Assembly (NCBI RefSeq): GCF_002903145.1
Contig: NZ_PPDJ01000009.1
Span: 62,001-126,000, forward strand
Origin: Halobacteriovorax sp. DA5
Lineage (GTDB): Bacteria; Bdellovibrionota; Bacteriovoracia; Bacteriovoracales; Bacteriovoracaceae
Length of the DNA stretch: 64,000 bases
Direction of reading: 5' to 3'
Part shown: positions 40,815 to 49,760 of the stretch, piece by piece
Layout of the letters: the number at the start of each line of letters is the position of its first letter
Numbering within the stretch: position 1 is the first letter of the stretch
Program-made: the position numbers and the translations under genes
The notes under the pieces: model-generated
The model's database searches: none
Told to the model about the DNA's origin: nothing
Seen by the model: the letters and a program-made list of their open reading frames with translations, nothing else

Positions 40815-41417
40815 ATGAAAAAGGTATTTCTATCATTAATGATGCTTTCACAAGCTTCAATTTTTGCTTACGGGATTGGTCAATCAACGATGCCAATGCT
40901 TAGCGGAAGCAAGCAAATTGCAACGGAACTTACTGGAATTACGTCTGATAAGGGCGGAATGGGGATGCAAGTTCGTTACACTCAAAAACTAGATGAAAAA
41001 TTAATCGTAGACGGTGGGATTGGTATCTCAGGTGGTGAGCGTTCACAAAGACTATTTGTTGGTGCTGACTATGAAATCTATCCAGATTATATGCAACAAC
41101 CAAGAGTTTCTGTGAAAGGGATTTTAGAGCGTTCAACTGAGTTTGACCAAGGGATTACAAAAATCTCGATGGCACCAACTATCACTAAGGGATTCTCTTT
41201 CTGGGGTAAAGAAGCTTATCCATATGCTTCACTACCAGTAGGGCTTTCACTAAATGGTGACACTAAAACTTACGATACAACAATCAGTCTTAACACTGGT
41301 ATCAACGGACAACTTCCAATCGAAGGTTTTAAACACCTTAATGGAACAATGGAAGTTCAAGTTGGACTTAAAGATTCATTCACAGCATTCCTTGCTGGTG
41401 TATCGTTTCCACTATAA
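40815..41417 (+). CDS. Small outer-membrane beta-barrel-type protein
   Basis: A 200-residue exported protein: signal MKKVFLSLMMLSQASIFAYG, then glycine-rich alternating strands without long helices, ending FLAGVSFPL. The C-terminal residue pattern and aromatic F near the end are those of barrel proteins inserted by the BAM complex. The sequence GSKQIATELTGITSDKGGMGMQVRY is a typical barrel start. There is no recognised family name. A strong terminator follows 29 bases later, so it is monocistronic. The starting region has AGGA before the ATG. Confidence 0.75.
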   Translation: MKKVFLSLMMLSQASIFAYGIGQSTMPMLSGSKQIATELTGITSDKGGMGMQVRYTQKLDEKLIVDGGIGISGGERSQRLFVGADYEIYPDYMQQPRVSVKGILERSTEFDQGITKISMAPTITKGFSFWGKEAYPYASLPVGLSLNGDTKTYDTTISLNTGINGQLPIEGFKHLNGTMEVQVGLKDSFTAFLAGVSFPL

Positions 41418-41445
41418 TATCTTCCAGAAATTATATATAACTAAG

Positions 41446-41469
41446 AAGGCGGCCTAGTGCCGCCTTTTT
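41446..41469 (+). terminator. Rho-independent terminator
   Basis: 8-bp stem AAGGCGGC/GCCGCCTT with CTAGT loop and following T residues. Confidence 0.92.
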
Positions 41470-41487
41470 AATTAAGAGGACTATCCA

Positions 41488-42216
41488 ATGACAAAAATTA
41501 TTCTCTCAGATTTCGACGGAACACTTACTCATCACACAGAAATGAGTAGTGAGCTTTTCGATATTTTAAAATTAGCAGATGAGAAGAAAGTCCCTTTTGT
41601 CATTGTTACTGGCCGCTCAATTTCTTGGGCACACTTTTTAATCACTCACTTTACTTCACTTCCAATTGTTATCTCTGAAGGTGGGGGAGCAATTAGCTGG
41701 CGTGATAAAGCAGGACTTATTCAAAATGAATTTCTTGTTCCTGAAAGTGAGTTAGCAAAACTTGAAGCCTTTTGTATAAAGCTTAAAGAAAAATATCCTA
41801 ACCTTTATTTAACAAGTGACTCTCTGGGACGAGTTGCTGATCGTGCAATTGAGCTTTGTGATCTTGAAGATGAGAAGTTTAAAAATGAAATCTGCCACCT
41901 TATGGATGAAGAGGGGATTAACTACTCAACGTCTAATGTGCACTTAAACTTTTGGTGTGGAAATCTTTCAAAAGCAAATGCAACGAAAGTACTCTTTAAT
42001 AAGTTCTATCCAAATTTAAATATGGCCGAAGATGCTATCTATTTTGGAGATAGCCTTAATGATCAATCAATGTTTGATAAAGTAAAAACATCAATTGGTG
42101 TTTCAAATATTAAATCAGTTCTCGATAAGCTTGCAGTTAAGCCTCACGTAATTCTTGAAGGAAGCGAGAATGCAGGGCCTAGCGGGGTTTTAAACTACCT
42201 GAAAAATAATCTCTAG
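41488..42216 (+). CDS. HAD-superfamily phosphatase (HAD-IIB/Cof-like)
   Basis: HAD phosphatases use an aspartate nucleophile. The motifs are complete: LSDFDGTLT with the nucleophile pair, VTGRS with the motif II threonine-region, and YFGDSLNDQSMF with the motif IV aspartates. The cap region (about 85-160) is HAD-IIB type. The length of 242 residues is close to trehalose-phosphatase or Cof-like members. The substrate cannot be stated. Its 3' end overlaps the convergent RluA gene by 38 bases. Confidence 0.88.
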   Translation: MTKIILSDFDGTLTHHTEMSSELFDILKLADEKKVPFVIVTGRSISWAHFLITHFTSLPIVISEGGGAISWRDKAGLIQNEFLVPESELAKLEAFCIKLKEKYPNLYLTSDSLGRVADRAIELCDLEDEKFKNEICHLMDEEGINYSTSNVHLNFWCGNLSKANATKVLFNKFYPNLNMAEDAIYFGDSLNDQSMFDKVKTSIGVSNIKSVLDKLAVKPHVILEGSENAGPSGVLNYLKNNL

Positions 42217-43264
42217 CAGCATCTTTTACAGTCGATTCAATTTCTTCAACAGGAGTTGTAAATCTCTCACTAATAAGTGGAATGAAATCTTTTGGCAGTG
42301 AAGAAATATACATGCGATCTTCACCCTTATAGTGAAGCTTGAGTCCTATGGCATGAAGACAGTGGCGATTGTGCTCCATTTGATCATATTCTTCTGGGCT
42401 CGCTAAATTGTCCTTAAATCTTTGAAACATTTCAAATGAGCCAAGGTAGAGCTTATCGCCAACTAGTGGAAGTCCTCTAAGCATAGCGTGAACTCTAATC
42501 TGATGTTGGCGTCCTGTTTGAGGGAAGGCCAAGCCAATAACATAGTCGCCTTCCTTAAATAAAACCTTAAAGTCTGTGTAGGCGTGTTTACCTTCATGGG
42601 AATCAACAGGGTAAGAGTCGATATAGACACGCTTTAAACCTTCTTCACCAGCGCCAAGTCGCTCATCTGAATAGAACTCGATTTCGCCGTTGTAGTCTTC
42701 ATTTGCCTTGGCGATAAAGAAGTAACACTTCTTTACGCGATCGTGGATAAACTCTTCACCCATTAAGTTGGCTATCTGGGGCTCTTTTCCTAACATCATA
42801 ACCCCTGATGTTTCACGATCAAGCCTGTGAATAGAGTGAATGGTTTTTTCATACTTCTCTTCAAACATAACAGTTGCACAGTAGAAGAGGTGGCGGCCAG
42901 TAGGGTGGCAGGCCATATAAGGAGGCTTATTCATAACAATAAGCTCTTTGTCTTCAAAGATAATCTCTGGTTTCTCGTCTAACTCAATTAATTCACCACG
43001 CCAGTACTCATCTTCTTGAGTTGTTCTTTCGATTCTAAAGAAGATTCTTTCTTTGTAGTGGAGAGTTGTTGAAGGACGATGTTTTCCAGGGCGGCCAATG
43101 ATTTGAACATCGCCTGCCTTGATACGTTTCTTTACTTCTTGACGTGACCAAGTCTCAAGATAGATTTGCATATATTGATCAAGTCTCATACCATGCTGAG
43201 TTTCCTCAACATAGTAAGTGACTTCATATACTTGTGTTGTAAATTTCTTATTGAGAATGGCCAT
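42179..43264 (-). CDS. RluA-family pseudouridine synthase with S4 domain
   Basis: A 361-residue enzyme that isomerises uridine in rRNA or tRNA. An N-terminal S4-like domain (GMRLDQYMQIYLETWSRQEVKKRIKAG) is followed by the catalytic core with the active-site aspartate D149 in SIHRLDRETSGVMML and the later QTGRQHQIRVH motif. The C-terminus is basic. Which uridine is modified (RluC/RluD-like) cannot be told by eye. It follows the PrkA gene in the same direction, 14 bases away. Confidence 0.93.
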   Translation of the reverse strand: MAILNKKFTTQVYEVTYYVEETQHGMRLDQYMQIYLETWSRQEVKKRIKAGDVQIIGRPGKHRPSTTLHYKERIFFRIERTTQEDEYWRGELIELDEKPEIIFEDKELIVMNKPPYMACHPTGRHLFYCATVMFEEKYEKTIHSIHRLDRETSGVMMLGKEPQIANLMGEEFIHDRVKKCYFFIAKANEDYNGEIEFYSDERLGAGEEGLKRVYIDSYPVDSHEGKHAYTDFKVLFKEGDYVIGLAFPQTGRQHQIRVHAMLRGLPLVGDKLYLGSFEMFQRFKDNLASPEEYDQMEHNRHCLHAIGLKLHYKGEDRMYISSLPKDFIPLISERFTTPVEEIESTVKDAARDYFSGSLKPR

Positions 43265-43278
43265 AATCTAATAAAGTA

Positions 43279-45477
43279 CTAATATCTTTCTTTAATTAGA
43301 TACTTTATTAGCGCAAATGATCCGTTCTGTGAATAACCATAAGTTGTATTAAGATTATCAATAATTTGTTGAATTTCTTTCTTAATATCTTCCTTTAAAG
43401 GAATGTGCCCTTGAACATCCTTGCCACTTTTTTCAGCTTCAAAGAAGACTAAGTTCTTAGAAATATTCTTAATGACCTTCTCTTGCTCTTGTCTAAAAGA
43501 TTCTTTAAGACGATCAACAACCTCAGGGAAGATCTTTATATAATCAACTTTCTGTCCTGGGTTATCTAACGACCATGCCCCAAGTTTAGAGATTAAGTGT
43601 GAACGGAAAGTTGAAGGGTCTTCTTTTAAAGAAATATTGTTTTCAAATTCTTTAATTTGGTAAGCATCGCCTTCCTCATATTTTCCAGTCACTTCATTCT
43701 TTATCTTTTCACCCTTAATAAGTGCGTTGATATTTTGAATATACTTCTTTAGGTACTCTTCGTATGAACGATCATCGACAAGTCCAAGACATCCTCTTAG
43801 CTGACGATCAAATTGATCGAGACAGTCTTCATTTATAAGTTGGATGAACTTTTCTGGATTATGGTAGTCACCATGGGCAGACATGTTTAAGAAGTCATAC
43901 TCAGACTTTTTGTTGATAATTCTTCTGAAATACTCAAGGACTTCAATGAAAGTAATATCTTTATTTAAGTCCGCAAGGCGATAAATCATATTCTTGATAT
44001 CACGAGGAGATATACCAAACTTACCTTCATAGAGATTATCGAATTCAAACTCAGATTCAACCTTTCCAATATTGTGTTTTAGAAGCTGTGCTTCTTCAAC
44101 ATTAAGGTGGGCCGGAAGTTGGCGGTCACTTGAGTAAAGCGCGCATTTCTCAAGTGGATTAAGAGTTGTCACAATTGCAGATAATTTTTTGTTGTCTTCG
44201 TAGTGTTTACTCATACAAGAGCGAATTCTCGTCATAACTGAGAATTTTGCAATGGCAGAAAGTGAGCCAGGTTCAAATCGAGTACGATCCTTAATGCTAT
44301 CAATTTGCTTCTTATAAATATCCATCTCACACTTATAGTCCAGTAGGTAAGGAACGCGAATAAATGTAAAACGTCCTTTAAATGAATTAAAATCTGGATG
44401 TTGTTTAAATGCTGTTAAATGAACTTCGTTAGATGTTCCAATAAAGAAAATATCAAGCTCAGTTAGAATACCACCAAGATTAATTGAACCAGATTCCATT
44501 GTCATAAGTAGATACTTAAAAGTATCAAGTGGTCTCTTTAAAAGATCTGAGTATTCTAGGATTCCACGATTTGCATGAATTGTTTCACCTGACATTTGAA
44601 ATAGGTTCAGTGATTGTAGAGAAGGTGGCAGTGATGCAAGTCTTTGATCCATTGTAATCTGTTGCATCTTTGCATCAACATGTAATTGAGGCTCAATTGT
44701 AACGGCACTACGAGAATAGCGACGAGAAACTGTATAGCGCTCAACACGGATATGTTTTAATACTTCTTCGTGTTTACCCTTGTAGTTTTTTAAGAGTGCA
44801 TCGTAGATCATACGATTTCTTTTCGAAAGATCACCGCGCACAAGGTACGATTTTTCAATTTCTTCTAATTTCTCTGGTTGGTCGTTAAAAGCTGAGTGAA
44901 TAATATCTTTTCTTACTTCTTTTGGAATGAGAAGAAGTGGATGATCCTTAAGCTCCGAAGCGAGAATTGCTGAGATATCTTTATCTTCTAATAAAGCATA
45001 AGAATTTAAATTTACCGAAGAATGAGTTTGGTTAAGCCCAAGGTTTCCCTTAATGACAGTATTGATTGGGAATATCCAGCTAAAAGTGTAAAGAGCACCT
45101 TCATCAGTTTTAGAGTAATCTTCAGCACCTTTCATAAGGCGTTTTACAAGTGAGCTCTTAGATGAACCATTTGGCCCTACTAGTAAAATAAATTTATTAT
45201 TGAAACCTTCTTCAGCAAAATTTCTTAACTGCTCAATTATTTTTTCTTCAATTTTATATTGACCAAAAACTGCAGGAGCATCTTGATCATCTTTTTGAAA
45301 AACATTGAGGTGTCCATGATCATCGCGTCCAAAATAGTCCACCATGTCTTGAAGATAGGCCGAAGTTGGTCTTAATTCCCTGTCTGGAAATTTTTTGAAG
45401 AGCTCGTAGTAGTCAAAAAATGACATTGTCTCATTTCCGTTAACTTCTAAATCATTTAAACTATCTAACCAATCCAT
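43279..45477 (-). CDS. PrkA-family serine protein kinase (AAA+ ATPase type)
   Basis: PrkA proteins carry an AAA+ domain and a C-terminal kinase-like region; homologues regulate stress or sporulation. The N-terminal 60 residues are followed by a Walker A (GPNGSSKS, residues 101-108), a long region with SWIFPINTVIKG and the NRGILEYSDLLKRP block, a second AAA part (GTSNEVHLTAF), and the PrkA C-terminal domain (YEGKFGISPRDIKNMIYRLADL). At 732 residues it is about 90 longer than the classic PrkA. It may share a transcript with the RluA gene. No partner such as YeaH or SpoVR is visible nearby. Confidence 0.88.
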   Translation of the reverse strand: MDWLDSLNDLEVNGNETMSFFDYYELFKKFPDRELRPTSAYLQDMVDYFGRDDHGHLNVFQKDDQDAPAVFGQYKIEEKIIEQLRNFAEEGFNNKFILLVGPNGSSKSSLVKRLMKGAEDYSKTDEGALYTFSWIFPINTVIKGNLGLNQTHSSVNLNSYALLEDKDISAILASELKDHPLLLIPKEVRKDIIHSAFNDQPEKLEEIEKSYLVRGDLSKRNRMIYDALLKNYKGKHEEVLKHIRVERYTVSRRYSRSAVTIEPQLHVDAKMQQITMDQRLASLPPSLQSLNLFQMSGETIHANRGILEYSDLLKRPLDTFKYLLMTMESGSINLGGILTELDIFFIGTSNEVHLTAFKQHPDFNSFKGRFTFIRVPYLLDYKCEMDIYKKQIDSIKDRTRFEPGSLSAIAKFSVMTRIRSCMSKHYEDNKKLSAIVTTLNPLEKCALYSSDRQLPAHLNVEEAQLLKHNIGKVESEFEFDNLYEGKFGISPRDIKNMIYRLADLNKDITFIEVLEYFRRIINKKSEYDFLNMSAHGDYHNPEKFIQLINEDCLDQFDRQLRGCLGLVDDRSYEEYLKKYIQNINALIKGEKIKNEVTGKYEEGDAYQIKEFENNISLKEDPSTFRSHLISKLGAWSLDNPGQKVDYIKIFPEVVDRLKESFRQEQEKVIKNISKNLVFFEAEKSGKDVQGHIPLKEDIKKEIQQIIDNLNTTYGYSQNGSFALIKYLIKERY

Positions 45478-45558
45478 AATCTTCCTTTGAAACCTTTTAA
45501 CATAGGGGATTTCTAGTTATAATTTTACCATTGATTGGGTGTTACATATAAGTGAGAA

Positions 45559-46728
45559 ATGTTTAAAAAAATAATCTTTACTTCCATTCTTATTCTGAGT
45601 GTTGGGCTCGGGTATTGGCTTTTCACGAAGAAAAGCTCTGGCCCTAAGCTTTCAAATGAAGAAATTATCGAAATTGTTAAAACATTAAAGTTTGAATGGG
45701 AGAACGCACACCTCGATAAAGAGGGAATGTGTAAGAAGCTTAGCTATGTAGATGACCAGTATTACCAATGTTTTCCAGAGTATATGGCCTGTTTACTGGA
45801 AAAGAAGCTTGTCAATGTCCATATTAATAAGAAATTAGTACCAATTAGGCTGAAGGGTAACTACAGCTACCATCAGATGCCTAGCTACCGCTACTATGAT
45901 TATACAGTTAAGGCCGATGGCTTTGATGAAGAACTTAAACTTAGCTTTGTCGACAGTTGTCAGGAAGTCTATGTTCCTCAAAGATATTATCCGTTCTTGG
46001 CCAATAAAAGAGATGTAACTATTTCGTGGGATAACTTCAATCGCAATATTTTTGTTGATAAATACCATGTGCAAAACTGGGAAGTTCTAAATTGGGCAAA
46101 GATCTCTAAAGATAAAGTTGCTCAAGAAGCGGCAAAGAAAATACAGGATAGAAATAAGTACTCTTATGCTTACGGGCTTTCAATTGATGAGATGGATGCT
46201 TATTGTTCTTTTCAAGGGAAATCAATTTTAAGTGCCCGTGTCTTTGATGCTATATCAATTCATCCAGAAGATCTAAATGATACGACAACAAAGTACTTAA
46301 GAGCGCCTTTTTACCCATGGGAAAGAAAGAATACCAAAACTCTAATTAATAAAATTCAGCGCATGAAAGAATTTCATATTGACGAAATAACTAAAGAAGA
46401 AAGAATTAAACTTTGTAAAAAAGATTATTCTAGTGAGTGTCTGGATCAGAATTATATCCAAAAAAATAGTCACAATGTTTCATGGGCCGGTGTTTATGAA
46501 ATTTTTGGCGGCCCACTTGAATACTTAAGAAATATTATTCATCCAAGTGAAAATATAAAATTGGCTTCATTTTATTTTAGTTGGCATCAAAAAGCTCATC
46601 AGACCGGAATGCGTGGATATTGGGATGGAGAGGGATTTGGCATTAATAATATTGCTTTTGATCCTTTTGTTTCTAACGAGATAGGATCAGATTATAAAAT
46701 CGCTTTTCGTTGTATGAGGACACTATAA
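45559..46728 (+). CDS. Membrane-anchored FGE/SUMF1-like protein, divergent
   Basis: An N-terminal membrane segment (IIFTSILILSVGLGYWLF) is followed by a long unknown part (about 25-130) and then a divergent sulfatase-modifying-factor (SUMF1/FGE-like) fold: VTISWDNFNRNIFVDKYHVQNWEVLNW matches the family's early strand, SIDEMDAYCSFQGKSILSARVFDAI its mid helix with a cysteine, and GGPLEYLRNI and the YKIAFRCMR end its last motifs. The active cysteines of true FGE are not evident, so it is more likely a binding or structural relative. It overlaps the downstream lipoprotein gene by one base (TAATG), so they form an operon. Confidence 0.68.
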   Translation: MFKKIIFTSILILSVGLGYWLFTKKSSGPKLSNEEIIEIVKTLKFEWENAHLDKEGMCKKLSYVDDQYYQCFPEYMACLLEKKLVNVHINKKLVPIRLKGNYSYHQMPSYRYYDYTVKADGFDEELKLSFVDSCQEVYVPQRYYPFLANKRDVTISWDNFNRNIFVDKYHVQNWEVLNWAKISKDKVAQEAAKKIQDRNKYSYAYGLSIDEMDAYCSFQGKSILSARVFDAISIHPEDLNDTTTKYLRAPFYPWERKNTKTLINKIQRMKEFHIDEITKEERIKLCKKDYSSECLDQNYIQKNSHNVSWAGVYEIFGGPLEYLRNIIHPSENIKLASFYFSWHQKAHQTGMRGYWDGEGFGINNIAFDPFVSNEIGSDYKIAFRCMRTL

Positions 46729-47519
46729 TGAAGTTTATAATGGGTTTATTACTTCTATTAAATTTCATTTCTTGCAACCAAAAGAATTTCATTTTGGAAG
46801 AAGAGTTGGCCTTTACTAATAACTTTCAAATGAATGAACTCTATCAGGGAAGTAAAGGGGTTTATGAACCGAAGAATACATGGCTTCTTCTATTTACCTT
46901 TAATGACTATTGCTACTTTTATAAAACACCATTTAATAAATCTCTAGGAGAGTACCGAGTGACTAAGAGATCCTCGGGGAAATGTAGCTTTAATGATGAT
47001 GCAATTCTTTCTAAAGAAGGAATTAGTGATTTTAAGATGAATCTTCATGTACAGGATAAGATAAAGCTTAATCTTATAATTGATGGAGAGAGTGTAAACT
47101 ATCCTCTTCTAAATCATACTGTTTCTAAAAAGTTTTCTCCGTTTAACAATCAACTTAAGAAATCATATTTTGATAATGTATTTGTAAATGGTGGTTTGGA
47201 TTATTTAAAATCTAAAACTTTAAAAAGTGGAACTCTTTGTCACGGTGTGAATATCGAGTGTAAGGATGTGGTGAAGTATAAGTGTGATCTTTGTGAGGAA
47301 GGCAGTTACGAAGTCGTCGACTTTAATTGTGCACAAGGTGGCAGTAAATTTTGTGGAAAGGATAAGTGTGGAACAAAGAATCAACCAGCTTGCCCTCGTG
47401 GTTATAAGGTTTTAGATACGAAGTTTCCTTCTCTTTGTTTTAATGGATCTCCGGCAGGTTTTTGCTCTCCTGGACTTAGTACATTCTGTAATGATGAGGG
47501 GATTCTTATTTGCTTATAA
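46728..47519 (+). CDS. Cysteine-rich lipoprotein partner of the FGE-like protein
   Basis: From the ATG at 46728 the protein begins MKFIMGLLLLLNFISCNQKN, a type II signal with lipobox FISC. The mature part is about 245 residues. Its last 90 residues are cysteine-rich (about 13, in patterns such as CHGVNIECKDV, CDLCEE, CGKDKCGTKNQPAC), so several disulfides are likely. No family is recognised. It is coupled to the FGE-like gene and may work in the same envelope process. It converges on the nucleotidase-like gene by a six-base overlap. Confidence 0.65.
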   Translation: MKFIMGLLLLLNFISCNQKNFILEEELAFTNNFQMNELYQGSKGVYEPKNTWLLLFTFNDYCYFYKTPFNKSLGEYRVTKRSSGKCSFNDDAILSKEGISDFKMNLHVQDKIKLNLIIDGESVNYPLLNHTVSKKFSPFNNQLKKSYFDNVFVNGGLDYLKSKTLKSGTLCHGVNIECKDVVKYKCDLCEEGSYEVVDFNCAQGGSKFCGKDKCGTKNQPACPRGYKVLDTKFPSLCFNGSPAGFCSPGLSTFCNDEGILICL

Positions 47520-48572
47520 GATCTCTTTACCAAAAACTGTAGCAGGTTTTAGCTTAATACGAGATTTTCTTACTTTCTTGATACTATCAATATCTTCTGG
47601 GTCAATATAGCAGCTATCTACGGCTTGATAAAAATGAGAACATACCCTAATTTGTTCAGCCTTCACTTCTTTTGTCTTTTTGTTAAAGCTTACAAGAGTG
47701 ATAAATTCACCATGACCTATATTTGAAATAATTGGATAGCCCGATACTTGCATATATGGTTCAAAACTATTACCAGTGAAAATTAAGTCAAATGTATCTG
47801 GGGGTAAGCGTTTAAGAATAGTCTCTGTTGCTTGCTTATCAAGTGAACAATTCTTAAATTTATAATCGATCTTATCGCTACACTCTGTATGTGAGTGAAG
47901 AAGTGCAATATTAAGGTCAGTTTTACCCTTTAGTGCCTTTTTGATTTCAATTACACGAGCAACAACATCATCAAAAAGGATCCCTTCTAGGCCATCTTCT
48001 TTTTTTAACTTTGGCTTATATGGCGTCAATCCAATAATTCCAACCTTAATTCCACCAACTTCTTTAACGATATACTCTTGATTTCCATATTGATTAAATG
48101 CTGAATTTGTATCTAGTGAAATAAGATTAGAATTTACAAATGGAAGCTCACGAGGAAGAAGGTTATTTTTGAAATTAATTAATTCATGATCAGATAAGAG
48201 AATCGCATCATAATTGAAATTGGCCAATTGATTTAGGATCAACTCGCCAGCAAGGTCATACTCTTTTTCTAAAATCTGTCCACCATCAATCAGAACAAGA
48301 TTACTAAGCTTTTCTTTTAATGCAGAAATGAACTTATAAAGTAGTGCATCTCCACCAAATTCAATTTTAGAAGAAACAATAAGTTCGTCACTGTGTGATT
48401 CAACTTTTGAATTTAAACTAGAAGTGTAAGCGAAGTAGATTGTGTCTGAGTCTTTTTTTGAGAGAAAGCTTTTGTCGGCTTTCATATAACTATACTTTCG
48501 AGAGTTATCACTACATGAAGTGATAACTCCGATAAGTATCAATATAGGTATTAGTAATTTGTTTTTTTTCAA
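47514..48572 (-). CDS. Lipoprotein related to 5'-nucleotidases, with degenerate metal site
   Basis: Starts MKKNKLLIPILILIGVITSCSDNS with lipobox ITSC. The body resembles the metallophosphatase half of UshA-like 5'-nucleotidases: LVLIDGGQILE, a GIIGLTPYKPKL block, LNIALLHSHTECSDKI and FDLIFTGNSFEPY...YPIISNIGHGEFITLV. The usual D-x-H metal motif at the start (HTNDLHG-like), the GDxxxG aspartate and the GNHEFD block are absent or changed (SDHELIN). It is probably inactive as a phosphatase, or uses a different chemistry. It is 352 residues and lacks the C-terminal substrate domain. Confidence 0.72.
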   Translation of the reverse strand: MKKNKLLIPILILIGVITSCSDNSRKYSYMKADKSFLSKKDSDTIYFAYTSSLNSKVESHSDELIVSSKIEFGGDALLYKFISALKEKLSNLVLIDGGQILEKEYDLAGELILNQLANFNYDAILLSDHELINFKNNLLPRELPFVNSNLISLDTNSAFNQYGNQEYIVKEVGGIKVGIIGLTPYKPKLKKEDGLEGILFDDVVARVIEIKKALKGKTDLNIALLHSHTECSDKIDYKFKNCSLDKQATETILKRLPPDTFDLIFTGNSFEPYMQVSGYPIISNIGHGEFITLVSFNKKTKEVKAEQIRVCSHFYQAVDSCYIDPEDIDSIKKVRKSRIKLKPATVFGKEIL

Positions 48573-48575
48573 GTT

Positions 48576-49724
48576 CTAGTAGCTTCTAATTTTAGATAGT
48601 TTTTCATATGCAATTGTAAGTGCATTTTCAATTCTATCATAGAGGGCCGGATCGTTACATAGCCCTAAAGAAATTCTCACTACGCCGCGACCAATATCGT
48701 CAGCTACTCCCATGGCCTTAAGAACTTTAGATGTCTGAGGATTATTGTCAGAACATGCTGATGAAGTTGTTACATAAATACCTTCCGACTCAAGCTCCAT
48801 TTGAACTGCTTGTCCGTGGATACCTGGATATGAAAGATATGTTGTTGAAGAAAGTCTTGGAGCTTCTTCACCAATGATAACAACTTGTGGAAACTTAGCT
48901 TTAATATTCTTTTCAAATTCTTCACGTTTGCTATTAATAGCTTCGTGTTTTTGTAGGTTATTCATTGAATATGTAAGCGCTACTGCTAGCGTTTCGTTAC
49001 CTAAGTAGTTTTGTGTTCCACCACGTAGGCCTTTTTCTTGACCACCACCAATGATAAGAGGCTTTAAAGTTGTAGGATCTTTAGCTACGAGAATACCAGA
49101 GCCTGTCATTCCGCCAATTTTGTGTCCAGCGATCACTGCATAATCAATACCTGACTCTTCAAAGTTAAAACAAGTTTTACCTACAAATTGAGTTGTATCA
49201 CAAAGGTAAGGTACGCCTTGTTCTTGGCAGATTTTTGCAATGTCGTTATATGGCTGGATAACACCAGTTTCATTATTAGCGGCCATTACTGCAACAAGAG
49301 CAGTATTGTCATCGATATGATTAATGAGGTCTTCAATATCTGCGATACCATTTGGTTTCGTTTGAAGTGTGTATACTTCACAGCCAAAGTTATCTGCATA
49401 GAATTGAGCATTATTGCTTACCGCTGAATGCTCAATACCTGAGATGATGATTTTCTTTTTTGGGTTATTTAACAAAACAGATTGGAAAACAGTTGAGATA
49501 CCTTCAGTTGAGCCTGAGTTAAAAACTAGTTGGCTCATATGCGCACCTAAAAGCTTTGCGCATACTGAACGAGCATTCTCCATTGCAACTTTTACGCGAG
49601 CGCCGACGTGGTGAGTAGCATTTGGATTAGCAAATGGCCCCTTGTTAAGTCGGTTGATAATATACTCCTTAACTTCATTACAAATTGGAGCACTACCATT
49701 GTAATCCGCGTAAATTTCTTGCAT
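48576..49724 (-). CDS. Cysteine desulfurase (NifS/IscS-like class V aminotransferase)
   Basis: PLP enzyme that takes sulfur from cysteine for Fe-S cluster and other sulfur transfer. The PLP lysine is K202 in AVIAGHKIGG, and the catalytic cysteine C324 in VTTSSACSDNN. The aspartate/histidine region of the early domain (YADYNGSAPICNEVK) is present. The length of 382 residues is normal. It lies directly upstream of nadA and a rhodanese in a reverse run. In bacteria with this arrangement the desulfurase often builds the [4Fe-4S] cluster of NadA. I infer that role; no IscU-type scaffold gene is nearby. Confidence 0.92.
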   Translation of the reverse strand: MQEIYADYNGSAPICNEVKEYIINRLNKGPFANPNATHHVGARVKVAMENARSVCAKLLGAHMSQLVFNSGSTEGISTVFQSVLLNNPKKKIIISGIEHSAVSNNAQFYADNFGCEVYTLQTKPNGIADIEDLINHIDDNTALVAVMAANNETGVIQPYNDIAKICQEQGVPYLCDTTQFVGKTCFNFEESGIDYAVIAGHKIGGMTGSGILVAKDPTTLKPLIIGGGQEKGLRGGTQNYLGNETLAVALTYSMNNLQKHEAINSKREEFEKNIKAKFPQVVIIGEEAPRLSSTTYLSYPGIHGQAVQMELESEGIYVTTSSACSDNNPQTSKVLKAMGVADDIGRGVVRISLGLCNDPALYDRIENALTIAYEKLSKIRSY

Positions 49725-49760
49725 GTTGTCCCTCTTCCTTAATCTTGTGTATTAAACCTA

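Noticed and set aside
40696..40896. A minus-strand ORF before the outer-membrane protein gene
   Set aside because: It overlaps the signal peptide and start of a well-supported plus-strand gene and has no motif.
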